A stretch of DNA of 64,000 bases. Source: Bacteroidota bacterium. Its GTDB lineage: Bacteria; Bacteroidota; Bacteroidia; Cytophagales; Cyclobacteriaceae. The DNA is taken from assembly GCA_018267275.1 (NCBI GenBank), contig JAFDYV010000006.1, positions 175,919 through 239,918 on the forward strand, read 5' to 3'. The stretch's first letter is position 1; every line of letters begins with the position of its first letter. The notes under the pieces are model-generated. The model was not told the origin of the DNA. It was given only the letters and a program-made list of their open reading frames with translations, and ran no database searches. Shown piece by piece: positions 1 to 9,951 of the stretch. Position numbers and translations under genes: made by a program.

Positions 1-994
1 TTGCCGTAGCTTCGGAAGTTACTGGTGTTCCTGTGTTTGGAAGCGTTGCCAAAAATGCCTGGAAAACAGCATCGGTGGGAGCAAATACTGTGAAATCTGG
101 GAATGGCGTAGCAATTGGTCTGATAACTGGTGCAAGCTCCGCTCTTGCAATGGCCGCTGACAGCAAATTATAATTGTTCAACGTTCCAACAGCGGCAGTA
201 GCCACGTTAAGAGTGCCATCTGTTTTTCTTGGCATAGCTACGGTAAAGACCGTAACAGTTGGTTTGCCACCAGTAAGTGTAGTGTAATCTACATTGAAAC
301 CGGGGAGGTCAACTACAGCGCCACTTGCGGGCGAAGTGCCAATCCAAATGTTAGCCAAGGCCACTGGAATCAACACTTTATCGATGGAATGAATCACACC
401 ATTCGAAGCATCAATATCTAATGAAACAGATTGACCACCATTACCAGCCACATTTTGACCTGCGCGGTTAGCATTCAAAATAATACCGTTTCCAGATTTA
501 GAAATGGAAAGCCTAGCAGTTCCACCGAATGTAGTAAACCCTTGGGCTCCAGTAAAAGCTGATGACTTTATCTCTGAGCTAATCATATGATAAAGCAGAA
601 TGTTAGTCACAGACGCAGTAGTGATTGCACTGGCTTTCGCAGGCGTATAGGATGGCGCTATCAGGTTTACTGCCGCCAATACCGAGGACTCATTAAAGGT
701 ACCTGCTGCTGCTGCTCCAGGAGGCAATTGCAAATCTGTTAAAGAGTTAAAATAGCTAACAAATGCCGCATCGGTAGGTGCAAAAACGGTGAACGCCCCT
801 GAGTTATTGTTGGCGAGGCTCGCCACTAAACCCGTTTTCGTTACCAACGCAGTTAAAATATTGAAATCGTCATTTGTGGAGGCAATCTGGGCAATGCTTG
901 AACCAGTGGGCGATGGAACTTCTTTAAAATCGCTAGCACAACCCACTGCCAAAAACAAGGTCAACAGGACGGCACTTATTTTTATTGAATTCAT
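1..994 (-). CDS. Fasciclin (FAS1) domain lipoprotein, 3' end outside window
   Basis: Reading the minus strand from an ATG at 994 gives an open frame that runs off the left edge, so the C-terminus is missing. The N-terminus is a short hydrophobic signal ending in a lipobox (AVGC, Cys near residue 19), so export and lipid anchoring are expected. Two FAS1-like units are visible. Each carries the family signature FTVFAPTDAAF or FTVFAPTDAVF, near residues 70 and 310, and the first also has a YHMI-type segment. FAS1 domains mediate adhesion or surface binding and are common in Bacteroidota lipoproteins. It lies 20 nt downstream of the DUF4397 lipoprotein on the same strand and probably belongs to the same surface-protein operon. 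The family call is firm; its ligand is unknown. Confidence 0.85.
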   Translation of the reverse strand, partial: MNSIKISAVLLTLFLAVGCASDFKEVPSPTGSSIAQIASTNDDFNILTALVTKTGLVASLANNNSGAFTVFAPTDAAFVSYFNSLTDLQLPPGAAAAGTFNESSVLAAVNLIAPSYTPAKASAITTASVTNILLYHMISSEIKSSAFTGAQGFTTFGGTARLSISKSGNGIILNANRAGQNVAGNGGQSVSLDIDASNGVIHSIDKVLIPVALANIWIGTSPASGAVVDLPGFNVDYTTLTGGKPTVTVFTVAMPRKTDGTLNVATAAVGTLNNYNLLSAAIARAELAPVIRPIATPFPDFTVFAPTDAVFQAFLATLPNTGTPVTSEATA

Positions 995-1013
995 TTGTTC
1001 TACAGTTTAAGTT

Positions 1014-2084
1014 TTAATTGTGGGTCGCCACTATGGCTGTCACTTTTTTGTTATCAGTCTTCCCCAAAATTCCCCTTGCAACTATGGTGTATGACTTGCC
1101 CGTTGCAAACGTGAGATTGGGCTGTGAATACACGATAGTGTTGAATGCCGCATCTGTCGCTACTTCCAAGGTATATGTAAACAAACTGGTTGCAGATGCT
1201 GCAATTGTTTGAGGAGTAAACGCAGTGGACGCTGTGCGTGACCCAGCATTATTACCCCCACCCATTACATAATCAGCGGGTGTCGCTGCGCTGAGCGTAA
1301 TGTCGGTTGTAGAACCGGCAGTCGCTCGTAATCTTGCGAATACTCGTCTATTCAGTGGGGTTGCATAAGCATTTGCCACACCGTTTATGAAACGGATACC
1401 TGCCTGAGTTGAAGTTAATGTAGGGAAAACGTCAGTTAAAATTAAAAATCTTGGCCCCCCAACATCGGTCGTCCCAGCAGGAATGGTTCCTAAAGAAACA
1501 CAAAGTGCACGGGCAGCATCATTAGGCAGACCTTTGTATTGGTCATTTGAGATTTGTGAACCATTTGCCGTGTTGTAATAAGTAACATCGGCAGCAAGGG
1601 CTTTGGTTACCGTACTGATACTAAAAGTACGCAATGGCTGCGGTCTGTTTAAGGAATCTAAAGAAATAGCAGTATAAAATGCACCTGTCGCTGAAGTAAA
1701 GTTGCCGAAACCAGTATTTGTTTGCCTATAAAGCAAAGGACCAGATCCAAGAACACCGCCAATTGATCCAGATGTTGCTATTGCCCTAATTGATGTATTA
1801 GCAATCGAGGTAGTGCCATTAGCGGCAAACCCAGTTTGAATATCAATGGGTGTGTAACCTGTTTGTGCAGCTCCAACATCTACAGTCGCGCCTTTGATTC
1901 CGTTCACAAATAAATCAAGACTACTGCCATCAGGAATGGCATTGATGAACATAAAGTTTGTTTTTGTGCTACTGCTAGTCGTGGCAGGGCTGGGCGTTCC
2001 AATGTCATCATTCTCGTCACAACTTGTTACGAACAAGCTAATCGTAGCTAAAGCAAAAAATGATAGTTTTTTATAGTAATTCAT
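1014..2084 (-). CDS. DUF4397 domain-containing lipoprotein
   Basis: Exported lipoprotein of about 356 residues. The chosen ATG at 2084 starts a classical signal (MNYYKKLSFFALATISLF) followed by lipobox VTSC. An in-frame ATG at 2105 overlaps the stop of the upstream receptor gene (TAATG), so translational coupling from that start is also possible and would add seven residues. After the Cys comes an acidic and Ser/Thr-rich linker, then the DUF4397 pattern (FMFINAIPDGSSLDLFVNG). DUF4397 domains are predicted beta-sandwiches of unknown function in secreted proteins. The gene directly follows the Oar-like receptor, and a FAS1 lipoprotein follows it, so the three probably form one transcript for surface-exposed proteins. 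Confidence 0.8.
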   Translation of the reverse strand: MNYYKKLSFFALATISLFVTSCDENDDIGTPSPATTSSSTKTNFMFINAIPDGSSLDLFVNGIKGATVDVGAAQTGYTPIDIQTGFAANGTTSIANTSIRAIATSGSIGGVLGSGPLLYRQTNTGFGNFTSATGAFYTAISLDSLNRPQPLRTFSISTVTKALAADVTYYNTANGSQISNDQYKGLPNDAARALCVSLGTIPAGTTDVGGPRFLILTDVFPTLTSTQAGIRFINGVANAYATPLNRRVFARLRATAGSTTDITLSAATPADYVMGGGNNAGSRTASTAFTPQTIAASATSLFTYTLEVATDAAFNTIVYSQPNLTFATGKSYTIVARGILGKTDNKKVTAIVATHN

Positions 2085-2104
2085 ATGAGTCAATTTGATA
2101 ATCA

Positions 2105-5100
2105 TTAGAAGGAATAACGAATACCTACTTGCAACTGCCAGCGACCGTTTACCGATGTATCAGTTACATAAGAACTGGTAAGCGGAGTACCGTCAGCATT
2201 TAAATTGAAAGAATAAATGGGGCGCCCAGTGGTTGCAGCCCAAGGTAAACCAATCGTATTGGCCGGGCCTGCGGTTGCTACCGGAGCACCGATCGTCCCA
2301 GCTACATGTGGCTGTTCATATCCCACGAAGTTCAATAACTGCGTGCGAGCAGCAAACTGGCTAATACCCCAACTTGAGTCAAATAGGTTAAGCGCATTCT
2401 GTAAATTGGCTGATAACTGCAATGTATGACGCTTACCTTTAACATCAATGTAAAAATCTTGCAATAAACTTAGATTCAAACGATTCACCCATGGGGCAAT
2501 TGCAGCATTTCGATCCGCATACTCTCCACGGTGTTTGCTCAAGTATGGATCTTGGTTGATATAGTTATCAAGCTGACCCCAAATGGTAGTAACGTCTCTC
2601 CCATCTCTTGCGTCATTAGGATTGGGCACCAACAATATCTCATTTATGTTTCGGGGAATATAAATAAGGTCATTGTTTGCAGAACCGTCACTATTTACGT
2701 CACCATTATATAAATAAGAGAAGTTAGAACCCGAATTACCGATGTATGTAAACCCGATAGTTGTCGCAAAATTCTTGAGATACTCTTTGCGGTATTGCCC
2801 GTATGCAACAATCCTGTGGGGCACAAGTGTATTGGCATACCCCAGGCCAGGATTGTTCGGACCGAACACATTTGCTTGGCTACCAAAAATAGTTCCTGCA
2901 GTGGAAGCGCTTTGGGGGTTTACTTCACGGGAGTCTGTGTATGTGTATGCCGCACTCAAAGAGAAATTTGAGTTAAAGGTCTTTGATAATTGAGCGGTAA
3001 TACTCCACTGATAGCCCTTATCTGTATTATCTAAAACAAGGCTTTGCCCTATATCTCCACTCAATCTCCTATCATTCGCAATCACAGCTCGGTCTGTAGC
3101 GTTTGAACCAGCACCATTAGCACCAAACAACGGGCGTCCATCTCCTTGTAGAGTTGCCACTGATGGCGCAAGGTTGGCATCACGAATGAAAACCGCGTTA
3201 ATATCTTTAGTATATATCCACTCTAAAGTACCCACGATTCCTCCAGGTAATTTTTGATCAATTGCAATGTTGGATCTCCAAATTTGTGGGAACTTAAAAT
3301 CTTTTGCTAGCGTATTAGGAGTCGCGACCGCTGCTGGTCGTCCAAAGTTTCTATCTAAAGGGTTGCTGATAAGTTGCGGTGTTCCAGTAGCAAGATTTGC
3401 AAATAGTTCCGAACCAGCGGTAAAAACTCCAGCGTTAAAGTCATATGGGACTCCATCACCAGTGTTAGAAAGTGGTACGTTGGTGTTGGTAATTTGACCA
3501 AAAAATAAACCGTTGTTGCTCACTGCGTTTGATAACCACACAAAAGGAACCCTACCTGTCAATATTCCAGTTCCACCACGAATTTGGGTAGTCCTGTCGC
3601 CCTTTACGTCCCAGTTAAATCCAACTCGGGGTGAGAAAAGTGGCCTAACTTGCGGCCAACCTCCAACTCTTAATTTTTCCCCATTTAAGTTGATTGAATT
3701 GATGAAATTGTTTTGAGGCAGGTCAGTCAAATACATTGGTATATCAACACGAATACCAGCCGTCAGCTTCAAATTTTTTATGCCAGTAAATTCATCTTGC
3801 GCAAACCAACCGCTCTGCAAAGCAGACCATTTAGCGGCCGTTGCCTCTGGCCCACCAGGCACTGCCACGAATTGTACTTGATAAACGGACGGCCGAAACA
3901 ATTCTGGGGTGCCGCCAGCAGAAACAGATGTTGCATCACCAATAAAATCTGCTATGCTATTATAACGATAAATACCGTTTACGCCTTGTGTAAATACGTT
4001 GTTGAATCCATATAACTCGTTTGCAGTTCCGAGTGTTACCGTGTGGTTCTTCAAATAGATTGAAAAGAAGTCGTTTATTTGAGTAACGTCTTGATCTAGC
4101 TTATTATTTTTTGTGAAGGGATCAGGACCGAAAGAAGTTAACATTTGACCATTTGGGCCTAAGATGTCAATAGTAGGGAAGTCCGGTGTCGCTGATCCGC
4201 CAGCATCCTGACGAAAATCTCTGAATGCACTATAACCGACCACTAAATTGTTGGTCATCATTCCACCCTTGAATGTGGAGTTCAACTCGGCAGTTACAGA
4301 ATACTGGTTGTTATTGATCCTGTAGTAGGAGGAAGAAAATGAAAGTACGTTGTTATTGTTACCTCGCCCACCGGGGGGGTTGTTTCCGAATAAGCCACTG
4401 GTGCTTGGCGCCACATCTTGAAAAGCATTAGTGATGTTGCCCCTGATTGTAAGTTTGTGTTGCTGATTGATGTTGTAATCAAAGCGAGCAACATAGCGAT
4501 TGCTTTCTGTTGCGCGGTTAAAATCCTTATAGACTCCCGGATTATAGCCAAGACCACCTTGGTTAACTGGTTTAATCAAAAAATCACTCAGGCCTTTAAG
4601 TCCAGTTAAAGCGTTATCATCGTCAGTTGCCTGAGTTTGTCCAGAACCGACAGGAAAAGTGTACGCAGGGTCGGTTCTCCTCTCAAATTCGGCATTTACG
4701 AAAAAGAAAAGTTTGTTTTTGATGACCGGACCTCCCAAGCGAAATCCAGTATTGCTTGCACTAAATGAAGGGATAGGAATATCTAAACCGTCAATTTTCT
4801 TCCCCGCAAGATTTTCGTTTCGCATGAAGTAATAAACTGATCCAGATAAATCATTATTGCCACTTCGCGTTACAGCACTGATACCTGCGCCAGTAAAATT
4901 CCCTTGGCGTAAATCGTATGGAGAAAGTTGTACTGTTATTTCCTGAATCGCATCCAAACTGAACGGAGTAGTATTTGATTGTCCGCCTGGTAACGCGGCT
5001 AAGCCAAATACGTTATTCGATGTTGCACCATCGATTGTAATGTTGTTATATAGTGAGCTTCTTCCTCCAAATGTTAAGCCGCCTCCGGCTTGCGGTGTAA

Positions 5101-5581
5101 GCCTTGTAAAATCTTGAAAATCGCGCTGCAAGGAAGGAAGGGAAAGCATCTGCTTCGCTCCAAAGTTCGTTGAGGCACCTATCTTCTCCGAGTTCAACAC
5201 CGGGTCTTGCGCGCCTGATACCACAATTTCTTGCAGTTGGGTTGATTCATCGGCCAGCTTAAAGTTCACCACCAAGGTTTGTCCTAGTTCTAAGAAGATG
5301 TTTTCCTGTGATTGGTCTTTGTAGCCAACAAATGAAGTTTTAACGGTGTAAGGACCGCCCACGCGCAAACCGTTTAAATTGTAACGACCATCTGCACGAG
5401 TAGAAATCCCGTATTCGGTGCCCGAAGGAACGTGCACCGCAATCACATTGGCTCCGGGAAGCGCCTCACCCTTCTGGTCGGTAACCACGCCCGCCAGCGA
5501 AGAAGACGTAATCCCTTGCGCCCGCAGCCCAAAAACGGCCGCTAACAACAAAGAACATGTCAACAGTAAATTTTTTCTCAT
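2105..5581 (-). CDS. Oar-like TonB-dependent outer-membrane receptor
   Basis: Large outer-membrane protein of about 1158 residues. From the ATG at 5581 it shows a signal peptide ending in LRAQG. A carboxypeptidase-regulatory-like beta domain follows (GVVTDQKGEALPGANV, residues ~30-110), then a plug region (GGRSSLYNNITIDGATSNN, AISAVTRSGNN-like segment) and a long beta-barrel ending in an aromatic residue (GIRYSF). This arrangement matches the Oar/OmpA-related TonB-dependent receptor group rather than SusC, because there is no SusD next to it. A longer start at 5605 is possible in frame but would overlap the predicted promoter -7 box, so 5581 is preferred. Two lipoprotein genes follow closely on the same strand. 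The substrate cannot be told from sequence. Confidence 0.85.
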   Translation of the reverse strand: MRKNLLLTCSLLLAAVFGLRAQGITSSSLAGVVTDQKGEALPGANVIAVHVPSGTEYGISTRADGRYNLNGLRVGGPYTVKTSFVGYKDQSQENIFLELGQTLVVNFKLADESTQLQEIVVSGAQDPVLNSEKIGASTNFGAKQMLSLPSLQRDFQDFTRLTPQAGGGLTFGGRSSLYNNITIDGATSNNVFGLAALPGGQSNTTPFSLDAIQEITVQLSPYDLRQGNFTGAGISAVTRSGNNDLSGSVYYFMRNENLAGKKIDGLDIPIPSFSASNTGFRLGGPVIKNKLFFFVNAEFERRTDPAYTFPVGSGQTQATDDDNALTGLKGLSDFLIKPVNQGGLGYNPGVYKDFNRATESNRYVARFDYNINQQHKLTIRGNITNAFQDVAPSTSGLFGNNPPGGRGNNNNVLSFSSSYYRINNNQYSVTAELNSTFKGGMMTNNLVVGYSAFRDFRQDAGGSATPDFPTIDILGPNGQMLTSFGPDPFTKNNKLDQDVTQINDFFSIYLKNHTVTLGTANELYGFNNVFTQGVNGIYRYNSIADFIGDATSVSAGGTPELFRPSVYQVQFVAVPGGPEATAAKWSALQSGWFAQDEFTGIKNLKLTAGIRVDIPMYLTDLPQNNFINSINLNGEKLRVGGWPQVRPLFSPRVGFNWDVKGDRTTQIRGGTGILTGRVPFVWLSNAVSNNGLFFGQITNTNVPLSNTGDGVPYDFNAGVFTAGSELFANLATGTPQLISNPLDRNFGRPAAVATPNTLAKDFKFPQIWRSNIAIDQKLPGGIVGTLEWIYTKDINAVFIRDANLAPSVATLQGDGRPLFGANGAGSNATDRAVIANDRRLSGDIGQSLVLDNTDKGYQWSITAQLSKTFNSNFSLSAAYTYTDSREVNPQSASTAGTIFGSQANVFGPNNPGLGYANTLVPHRIVAYGQYRKEYLKNFATTIGFTYIGNSGSNFSYLYNGDVNSDGSANNDLIYIPRNINEILLVPNPNDARDGRDVTTIWGQLDNYINQDPYLSKHRGEYADRNAAIAPWVNRLNLSLLQDFYIDVKGKRHTLQLSANLQNALNLFDSSWGISQFAARTQLLNFVGYEQPHVAGTIGAPVATAGPANTIGLPWAATTGRPIYSFNLNADGTPLTSSYVTDTSVNGRWQLQVGIRYSF

Positions 5582-5602
5582 ATACTTGGATTTTAAGTGG
5601 CG

Positions 5603-5631
5603 CAAAAGTATTGGTTTTGCGGTACTCCAAA
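5603..5631 (-). promoter_or_regulatory. Bacteroidota-type promoter for the Oar-like receptor
   Basis: On the minus strand TTTG (5631-5628) is followed after 17 nt by TACTTTTG (5610-5603), matching the Bacteroidota -33/-7 pattern. Transcription would start near 5596, leaving a short leader before the ATG at 5581. Confidence 0.55.
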
Positions 5632-5764
5632 TCGCATTTTACTTTAAATATTACGCACAACTTCTTAACAATTCCTTAACATTGGAACGAGAAAAAATGC
5701 TAAGTGAAAAATATAAAAAACTGTAAATCAATCTGTTGCAAAAAGTAATTTAAATCAAACTTCA

Positions 5765-8323
5765 ATGAAAAAATCAATTTTGACACTTTTATTCCTTACT
5801 TCGGTGGCAAGCGTTTTTGCACAGGTTGAGCTCAACTATTTTCTGCCCGCAAAAATCCAATACAACCCGGCCATCCCTACACCAAAATCGGTAATTGGGC
5901 ACGAAGTGGGTGAGTGGCACATTACCCACGATCGCCTCGTGAATTACATGATGGCACTGGACAAAGCCTCTGACCGCATTTCATTAGAAGTAATCGGGCA
6001 AACCCACGAAAGCAGACCTGTTATTGTAATGGTTATCACTTCGCCCAAGAACCATCAAAACTTAGAACAGATAAAGGCTCAGCATGTGCAGTTGACCGAT
6101 CCGTCAAAGTCCTCGAGTCTAGACGTAAAGAATATGCCGGCCGTCTTTTATATGGGCCACTCCATTCATGGCAATGAAGCAAGCGGTGCCAATGCCTCAT
6201 TGGTTACGGCCTATTACCTCGCTGCAGCCCAAGGTGCCGAAATCGAAAGATATTTAGACAACACCATCATTTTGTTGGACCCCAGTTTTAACCCCGATGG
6301 CCTACAGCGATTTTCGGGTTGGGTAAATGCACGCAAAAGCCGTGTGCCCAATGCTGACCCCAATGACGTAGAACACAACGAAGCCTGGCCGGGCGGCCGC
6401 TTCAACCATTATTGGTTTGACCTCAACCGCGACTGGCTGGTGGCACAACACCCCGAGTCGCAGGCTCGCGTAAAAAAATTCCATCAGTGGAAGCCCAATG
6501 TGCTCACCGATCATCACGAGATGGGTACGAATGCTACGTTTTTTTTCCAACCCGGTGTGCCATCGCGCATGCACCCGCTCACGCCAGAAAAAAACCTTGA
6601 GTTGACAAAAAAAATTGGAACCTATCACGCCAAGGCTTTGGATGAAATTGGCTCGCTGTACTACACGCAAGAAGGGTATGATGACTTCTACTATGGAAAA
6701 GGTTCAACCTTCCCGGATGTGCAAGGAGCCATCGGCATTTTGTTTGAACAGGCCAGTTCACGCGGCCATGCACAAGAAAGCAGCAATGGTATTTTGCGTT
6801 TTCCTTTTACCATCAGAAACCAATTCACCACCGCCCTCAGCACGCTGAAAGCAGTAAATGAAATGCGCGTGGAATTACTTGAATATCAGCGCGACTTTTA
6901 CAAATCTGCTTCTGCGGAAGCGGCCAAAGACCTGACAAAAGCTGTGGTAGTGGGATCTAGAGATAAAGTGAAGTTGTTTCACTTTATTGAAATGGTGCAG
7001 CGCCAGCAAATTGATGTGCACAAGTTAACAACCAATCAAAGCTTTGGCGGGAAAAATTTCAATGTTGAAAATAGCTACGCCATCCCATTCAATCAACCTC
7101 AGTATCGATTGATTAAATCGATGGTGGAAAAACGATTGCAGTTCAAAGACAGTTTGTTTTATGATATCTCTAGCTGGACGTTGCCGTTGGCCTACGGACT
7201 GGATTTTGAAGAAGTGAAAACACCGATAGCCTTAGGCGAGAAAATTGCGGAAGTGAAAATGCCTGAAGGCAAAATCATTGGCAATGGCGGCTACGCCTAC
7301 GTAGTGGAGCCCTTCGGATACTACCTGCCGCGTGCTACCTACCGTTTGCTCAGCAAAGGCATAAGGGTGAAGGTTGCTACCGATCCGTTTTTTGCAAACG
7401 ACAAAAAGTTTGAGCGCGGCACTTTGATGATACACGTGGAGAATCAAGAAAAAATCTCGCCCGAACAGTTACTGGTGTACATGAAGGAGTTGGTTGAAAA
7501 AGACGGGCTAGATGTGTACGCATTGAATACAGGCTTGGATTATCGAGGCGTATCGCTCGGCAGCCCTACTTTTATGGCGCTGCGCAAGCCTGAAATTGCC
7601 ATGTTGGTAGAAGGCAACGTATCTGCTACAGATGTGGGCGAACTATGGCATTTGTTTGACACCCGTTTCAACATACCCGTTACATTGCTCCCAGTATCCG
7701 TGTTCAACTCGACTAACATTAGTCGGTACAATACAATCATTTTCCCCGAAGGAAGCTATGCTTCGATCAACGATGGGGCGAAAGAAAAACTGAAAACGTG
7801 GACACAAGCGGGTGGACTGGTACTTGGATTCGAATCGGCTGTGAACTGGCTTACGGGTGCCGGTTTGGCAAAATTCGAAATGAAAAAAGACGATGAGAAG
7901 GATAAAAAGGAATTGGCAAAACCGAAACCTTATGCCGACATAGAGGAGAATCGTGGAGCACAAGAAACCAGCGGGGCAATTTTTGAGGCGGAAGCAGATT
8001 TGACCAATCCGTTGTTCTATGGGTACACTTCCAACAAAATCCCATTGTTCAAACCCAACAATCTGTTCATGCAAAAAGCTTCGGGTGTTTACTCAAACCC
8101 GCTCACCTATGGCAACAGCCCGTTGATAAGTGGGTATATTTCTAAACCAAACTACGCAAAACTCAAAAACTCTTCTTGCGTGGGCGTGAGCGTATTAGGC
8201 CGTGGGCGCGTAATTGGCTTCACAGAAAATCTGGCATTCCGGGCGTTTTGGTTTGGCACTAACAAAATGATTACCAACGCGATCTTTTACGGCCCGATGC
8301 TGAGTGCGGAGATGGGAAGATAA
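5765..8323 (+). CDS. M14-family zinc metallocarboxypeptidase, secreted
   Basis: 852-residue exported peptidase. A signal peptide (residues 1-20, ending VFAQ) precedes an M14 zinc-carboxypeptidase domain. The zinc motif HxxE is visible as H135-G-N-E138 in HSIHGNEASGA, and the third zinc ligand is in TDHHEMG (H250 or H251). The substrate-anchoring Asn-Arg pair is in FDLNRDW (N221-R222), and the likely catalytic Glu is E328 in LFEQASSRG. The C-terminal ~250 residues resemble the glutamine-amidotransferase-like fold often attached to large Bacteroidota M14 proteins, with a charged linker of Lys/Asp/Glu around residue 710. It probably degrades peptides in the periplasm or outside the cell. It is divergent from the Oar-like receptor and stands alone. 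Confidence 0.9.
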   Translation: MKKSILTLLFLTSVASVFAQVELNYFLPAKIQYNPAIPTPKSVIGHEVGEWHITHDRLVNYMMALDKASDRISLEVIGQTHESRPVIVMVITSPKNHQNLEQIKAQHVQLTDPSKSSSLDVKNMPAVFYMGHSIHGNEASGANASLVTAYYLAAAQGAEIERYLDNTIILLDPSFNPDGLQRFSGWVNARKSRVPNADPNDVEHNEAWPGGRFNHYWFDLNRDWLVAQHPESQARVKKFHQWKPNVLTDHHEMGTNATFFFQPGVPSRMHPLTPEKNLELTKKIGTYHAKALDEIGSLYYTQEGYDDFYYGKGSTFPDVQGAIGILFEQASSRGHAQESSNGILRFPFTIRNQFTTALSTLKAVNEMRVELLEYQRDFYKSASAEAAKDLTKAVVVGSRDKVKLFHFIEMVQRQQIDVHKLTTNQSFGGKNFNVENSYAIPFNQPQYRLIKSMVEKRLQFKDSLFYDISSWTLPLAYGLDFEEVKTPIALGEKIAEVKMPEGKIIGNGGYAYVVEPFGYYLPRATYRLLSKGIRVKVATDPFFANDKKFERGTLMIHVENQEKISPEQLLVYMKELVEKDGLDVYALNTGLDYRGVSLGSPTFMALRKPEIAMLVEGNVSATDVGELWHLFDTRFNIPVTLLPVSVFNSTNISRYNTIIFPEGSYASINDGAKEKLKTWTQAGGLVLGFESAVNWLTGAGLAKFEMKKDDEKDKKELAKPKPYADIEENRGAQETSGAIFEAEADLTNPLFYGYTSNKIPLFKPNNLFMQKASGVYSNPLTYGNSPLISGYISKPNYAKLKNSSCVGVSVLGRGRVIGFTENLAFRAFWFGTNKMITNAIFYGPMLSAEMGR

Positions 8324-8369
8324 GTAAGTGGTTGTCGGTAAGTGGTGGATGGGTTCGTCCTAGGAACGG

Positions 8370-8767
8370 TCAATGGTTAGTCTCGTTAGGCTTGCGGCAA
8401 AACATCGCTGACATTGAAATCATTGAATTCAGCATCTTGCCAATAGATATGCATCGATTTGTTAGTTCAGTTGACATTTCGTTTGGAATGTATCCGCATG
8501 TCGTTGCGATTTCAATCCAATGCTGAGTTTCCAATTGTTCTCCATCCGCGTCAGTCAGCTTGCTAACGAAGTGCTTTTCATATCGCCTTTTGCCCCAGGC
8601 CTCAGCAATCTGTGCCCCTATTGACCTAGATGACCTTCTAACTTGGTCAGTTAAAGAGTAGGTTTCTTCTCGCGGAAAGCTTTTAGAATATTCAAAGATT
8701 CCTTTGCCAAATGCTGAGCATATTTATAGACTTCCAAGTGTTTATAACTCTCGGCAAACTCCATCAT
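8370..8767 (-). pseudogene. Four-helix bundle protein (S23/IVS-like), frameshifted
   Basis: The minus strand encodes a protein of the 'four helix bundle' family, relatives of the product encoded in 23S rRNA intervening sequences. From ATG at 8767 the frame reads MEFAESYKHLEVYKYAQHLA and is then lost near 8698-8703. A frame one base away continues KGIFEYSKSFPREETYSLTD, RRSSRSIGAQIAEAWGKRRY and GEQLETQHWIEIA to a TGA at 8370-8372. The parts join seamlessly if one base is restored in the AAAGG run. This is therefore either a single-base-deletion pseudogene or a sequencing error. The frame after the break has no usable ATG near its start, so automatic callers will miss it. Family function is unknown. 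Confidence 0.75.
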
Positions 8768-8835
8768 AAACGTCTTTACCAATCACTTCTGACCAGTAAC
8801 CTTTTACCAATTTCCAGTTACTAAAAGTAATGAAA

Positions 8836-9273
8836 CTACTTTAGACTACCTGCCCAGTCGGCCATGGCCTTTGCTTGCTCCGAAGTAAGTTGTGCGTCTT
8901 TGTGAATCCATACGTAACTACCCAACGGCATCCAACCGTTGCTAGCTGCATCTTCGATTTCTTCAAACTTGTGCTTGGCCTTCTTTTCGGGGTAAGTGCC
9001 GTACTCTGAAAAGTTCAAGTGCTTTTTCCCGTCATTGATGTGGCTTTGCATCCACCACCCAATGGGTTGAATGTTGGCATACCACGGGTAATTGGTTTTG
9101 TTACTATGGCAGTCGTAACACGAGTGCTGCAAAGTTGCGTGCACTTCAGCCGGCACCTTGTATACCTTCGAAACTTCATTCGGTCCTAAAGCCTCGCCAT
9201 CATTCCGGTTGGGCCTTACGAATTGAATGACTATCACGATCAACGCCAAGGCAATCAGTACTTTTCTCGCCAT
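8836..9273 (-). CDS. Haem-binding domain protein (Haem_bd family, cytochrome-like CxxCH)
   Basis: About 145 residues, starting at the ATG at 9273 (MARKVLIALALIVIVIQF), which gives one N-terminal membrane anchor or uncleaved signal. An in-frame extension to 9315 has no sign of being used. The haem attachment motif is SCYDCHSN (CxxCH), followed by the family's NYPWYANIQPIGWWMQSHI and the KHLNFSEY segment. These match the small periplasmic Haem_bd proteins of Bacteroidota, which are thought to be mono-haem c-type electron carriers. No oxidoreductase partner is adjacent, so its redox partner is unknown. Confidence 0.85.
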   Translation of the reverse strand: MARKVLIALALIVIVIQFVRPNRNDGEALGPNEVSKVYKVPAEVHATLQHSCYDCHSNKTNYPWYANIQPIGWWMQSHINDGKKHLNFSEYGTYPEKKAKHKFEEIEDAASNGWMPLGSYVWIHKDAQLTSEQAKAMADWAGSLK

Positions 9274-9369
9274 AACTTTTGAGTTTAATACCGAAAGTTC
9301 GACAGCGGGGGCCATTATTCCAACAATTTTAGCTTTGAGGCTTCTTTAAAACATTGCGTTTCAATACCT

Positions 9370-9903
9370 TTGCGAAACCCTTTACCAGTGTTGCGAAAAT
9401 TTTTTCCGCTGGACAAAAACTACTTACTCGAAGAAGCCCAGCTGCTTCTGAAAGATCAGTTGCTCTATCACCTTTTCGATCGCGTAAAGCAAGCCTACGA
9501 ACAACAACAAAATCCGCTGGGTTTGCAAGATCGTTTCAGCTTACAAATCAAGAACTACAAACTTTTGAACTTAGAACCCCTTGAAGAGTTTTATTATCAA
9601 CTCGCAGGCGTGTACCGTTTTAAGTGGGGTGATAGTCAACTGGAGTTTGTATGGGACGGCCGCGATCACCTGGACAAGTACAAAGAAGATTGGTCCAAGT
9701 TCTTCCACAACTCTATTGAGCGCTTTTGCGAGCAAGATTTATTCGTCCAAGCTGTGCTTGACATCACCGTTTTCTTGCCGAGCCAACAGCATCCGAAACA
9801 ACAAGTCTCCAGCATGGCCACGCGCATGCAGCAATTTATGATGCAGCAATTCCATGTAAAACTGCACAAAAGCAAAGGGCTGGTGAATCTAAAGGTGGCG
9901 TAA
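9370..9903 (+). CDS. Hypothetical protein, about 177 residues
   Basis: I do not recognise a named domain. The frame opens with TTG at 9370 (RNPLPVLRKFFPLDKNY); no ATG is available nearby and the exact start is uncertain. The protein is soluble, without signal peptide or membrane segment. It is rich in aromatic and charged residues, and the C-terminal third is Gln/Met-rich (MATRMQQFMMQQFH) before a basic end. It lies 48 nt upstream of the glutamate-synthase-like gene on the same strand and could be co-transcribed. Coding character is supported by length and by the absence of a plausible alternative frame. Confidence 0.6.
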   Translation: MRNPLPVLRKFFPLDKNYLLEEAQLLLKDQLLYHLFDRVKQAYEQQQNPLGLQDRFSLQIKNYKLLNLEPLEEFYYQLAGVYRFKWGDSQLEFVWDGRDHLDKYKEDWSKFFHNSIERFCEQDLFVQAVLDITVFLPSQQHPKQQVSSMATRMQQFMMQQFHVKLHKSKGLVNLKVA

Positions 9904-9951
9904 CGCCAGTTCGTTTTTTATTTTATCTTTGATTGTCAACTCCTTGTAATT

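Noticed and set aside
8332..8526. 64-codon plus-strand frame after the M14 peptidase
   Set aside because: It is the antisense of the frameshifted four-helix bundle gene, whose minus-strand protein is clearly family-like.
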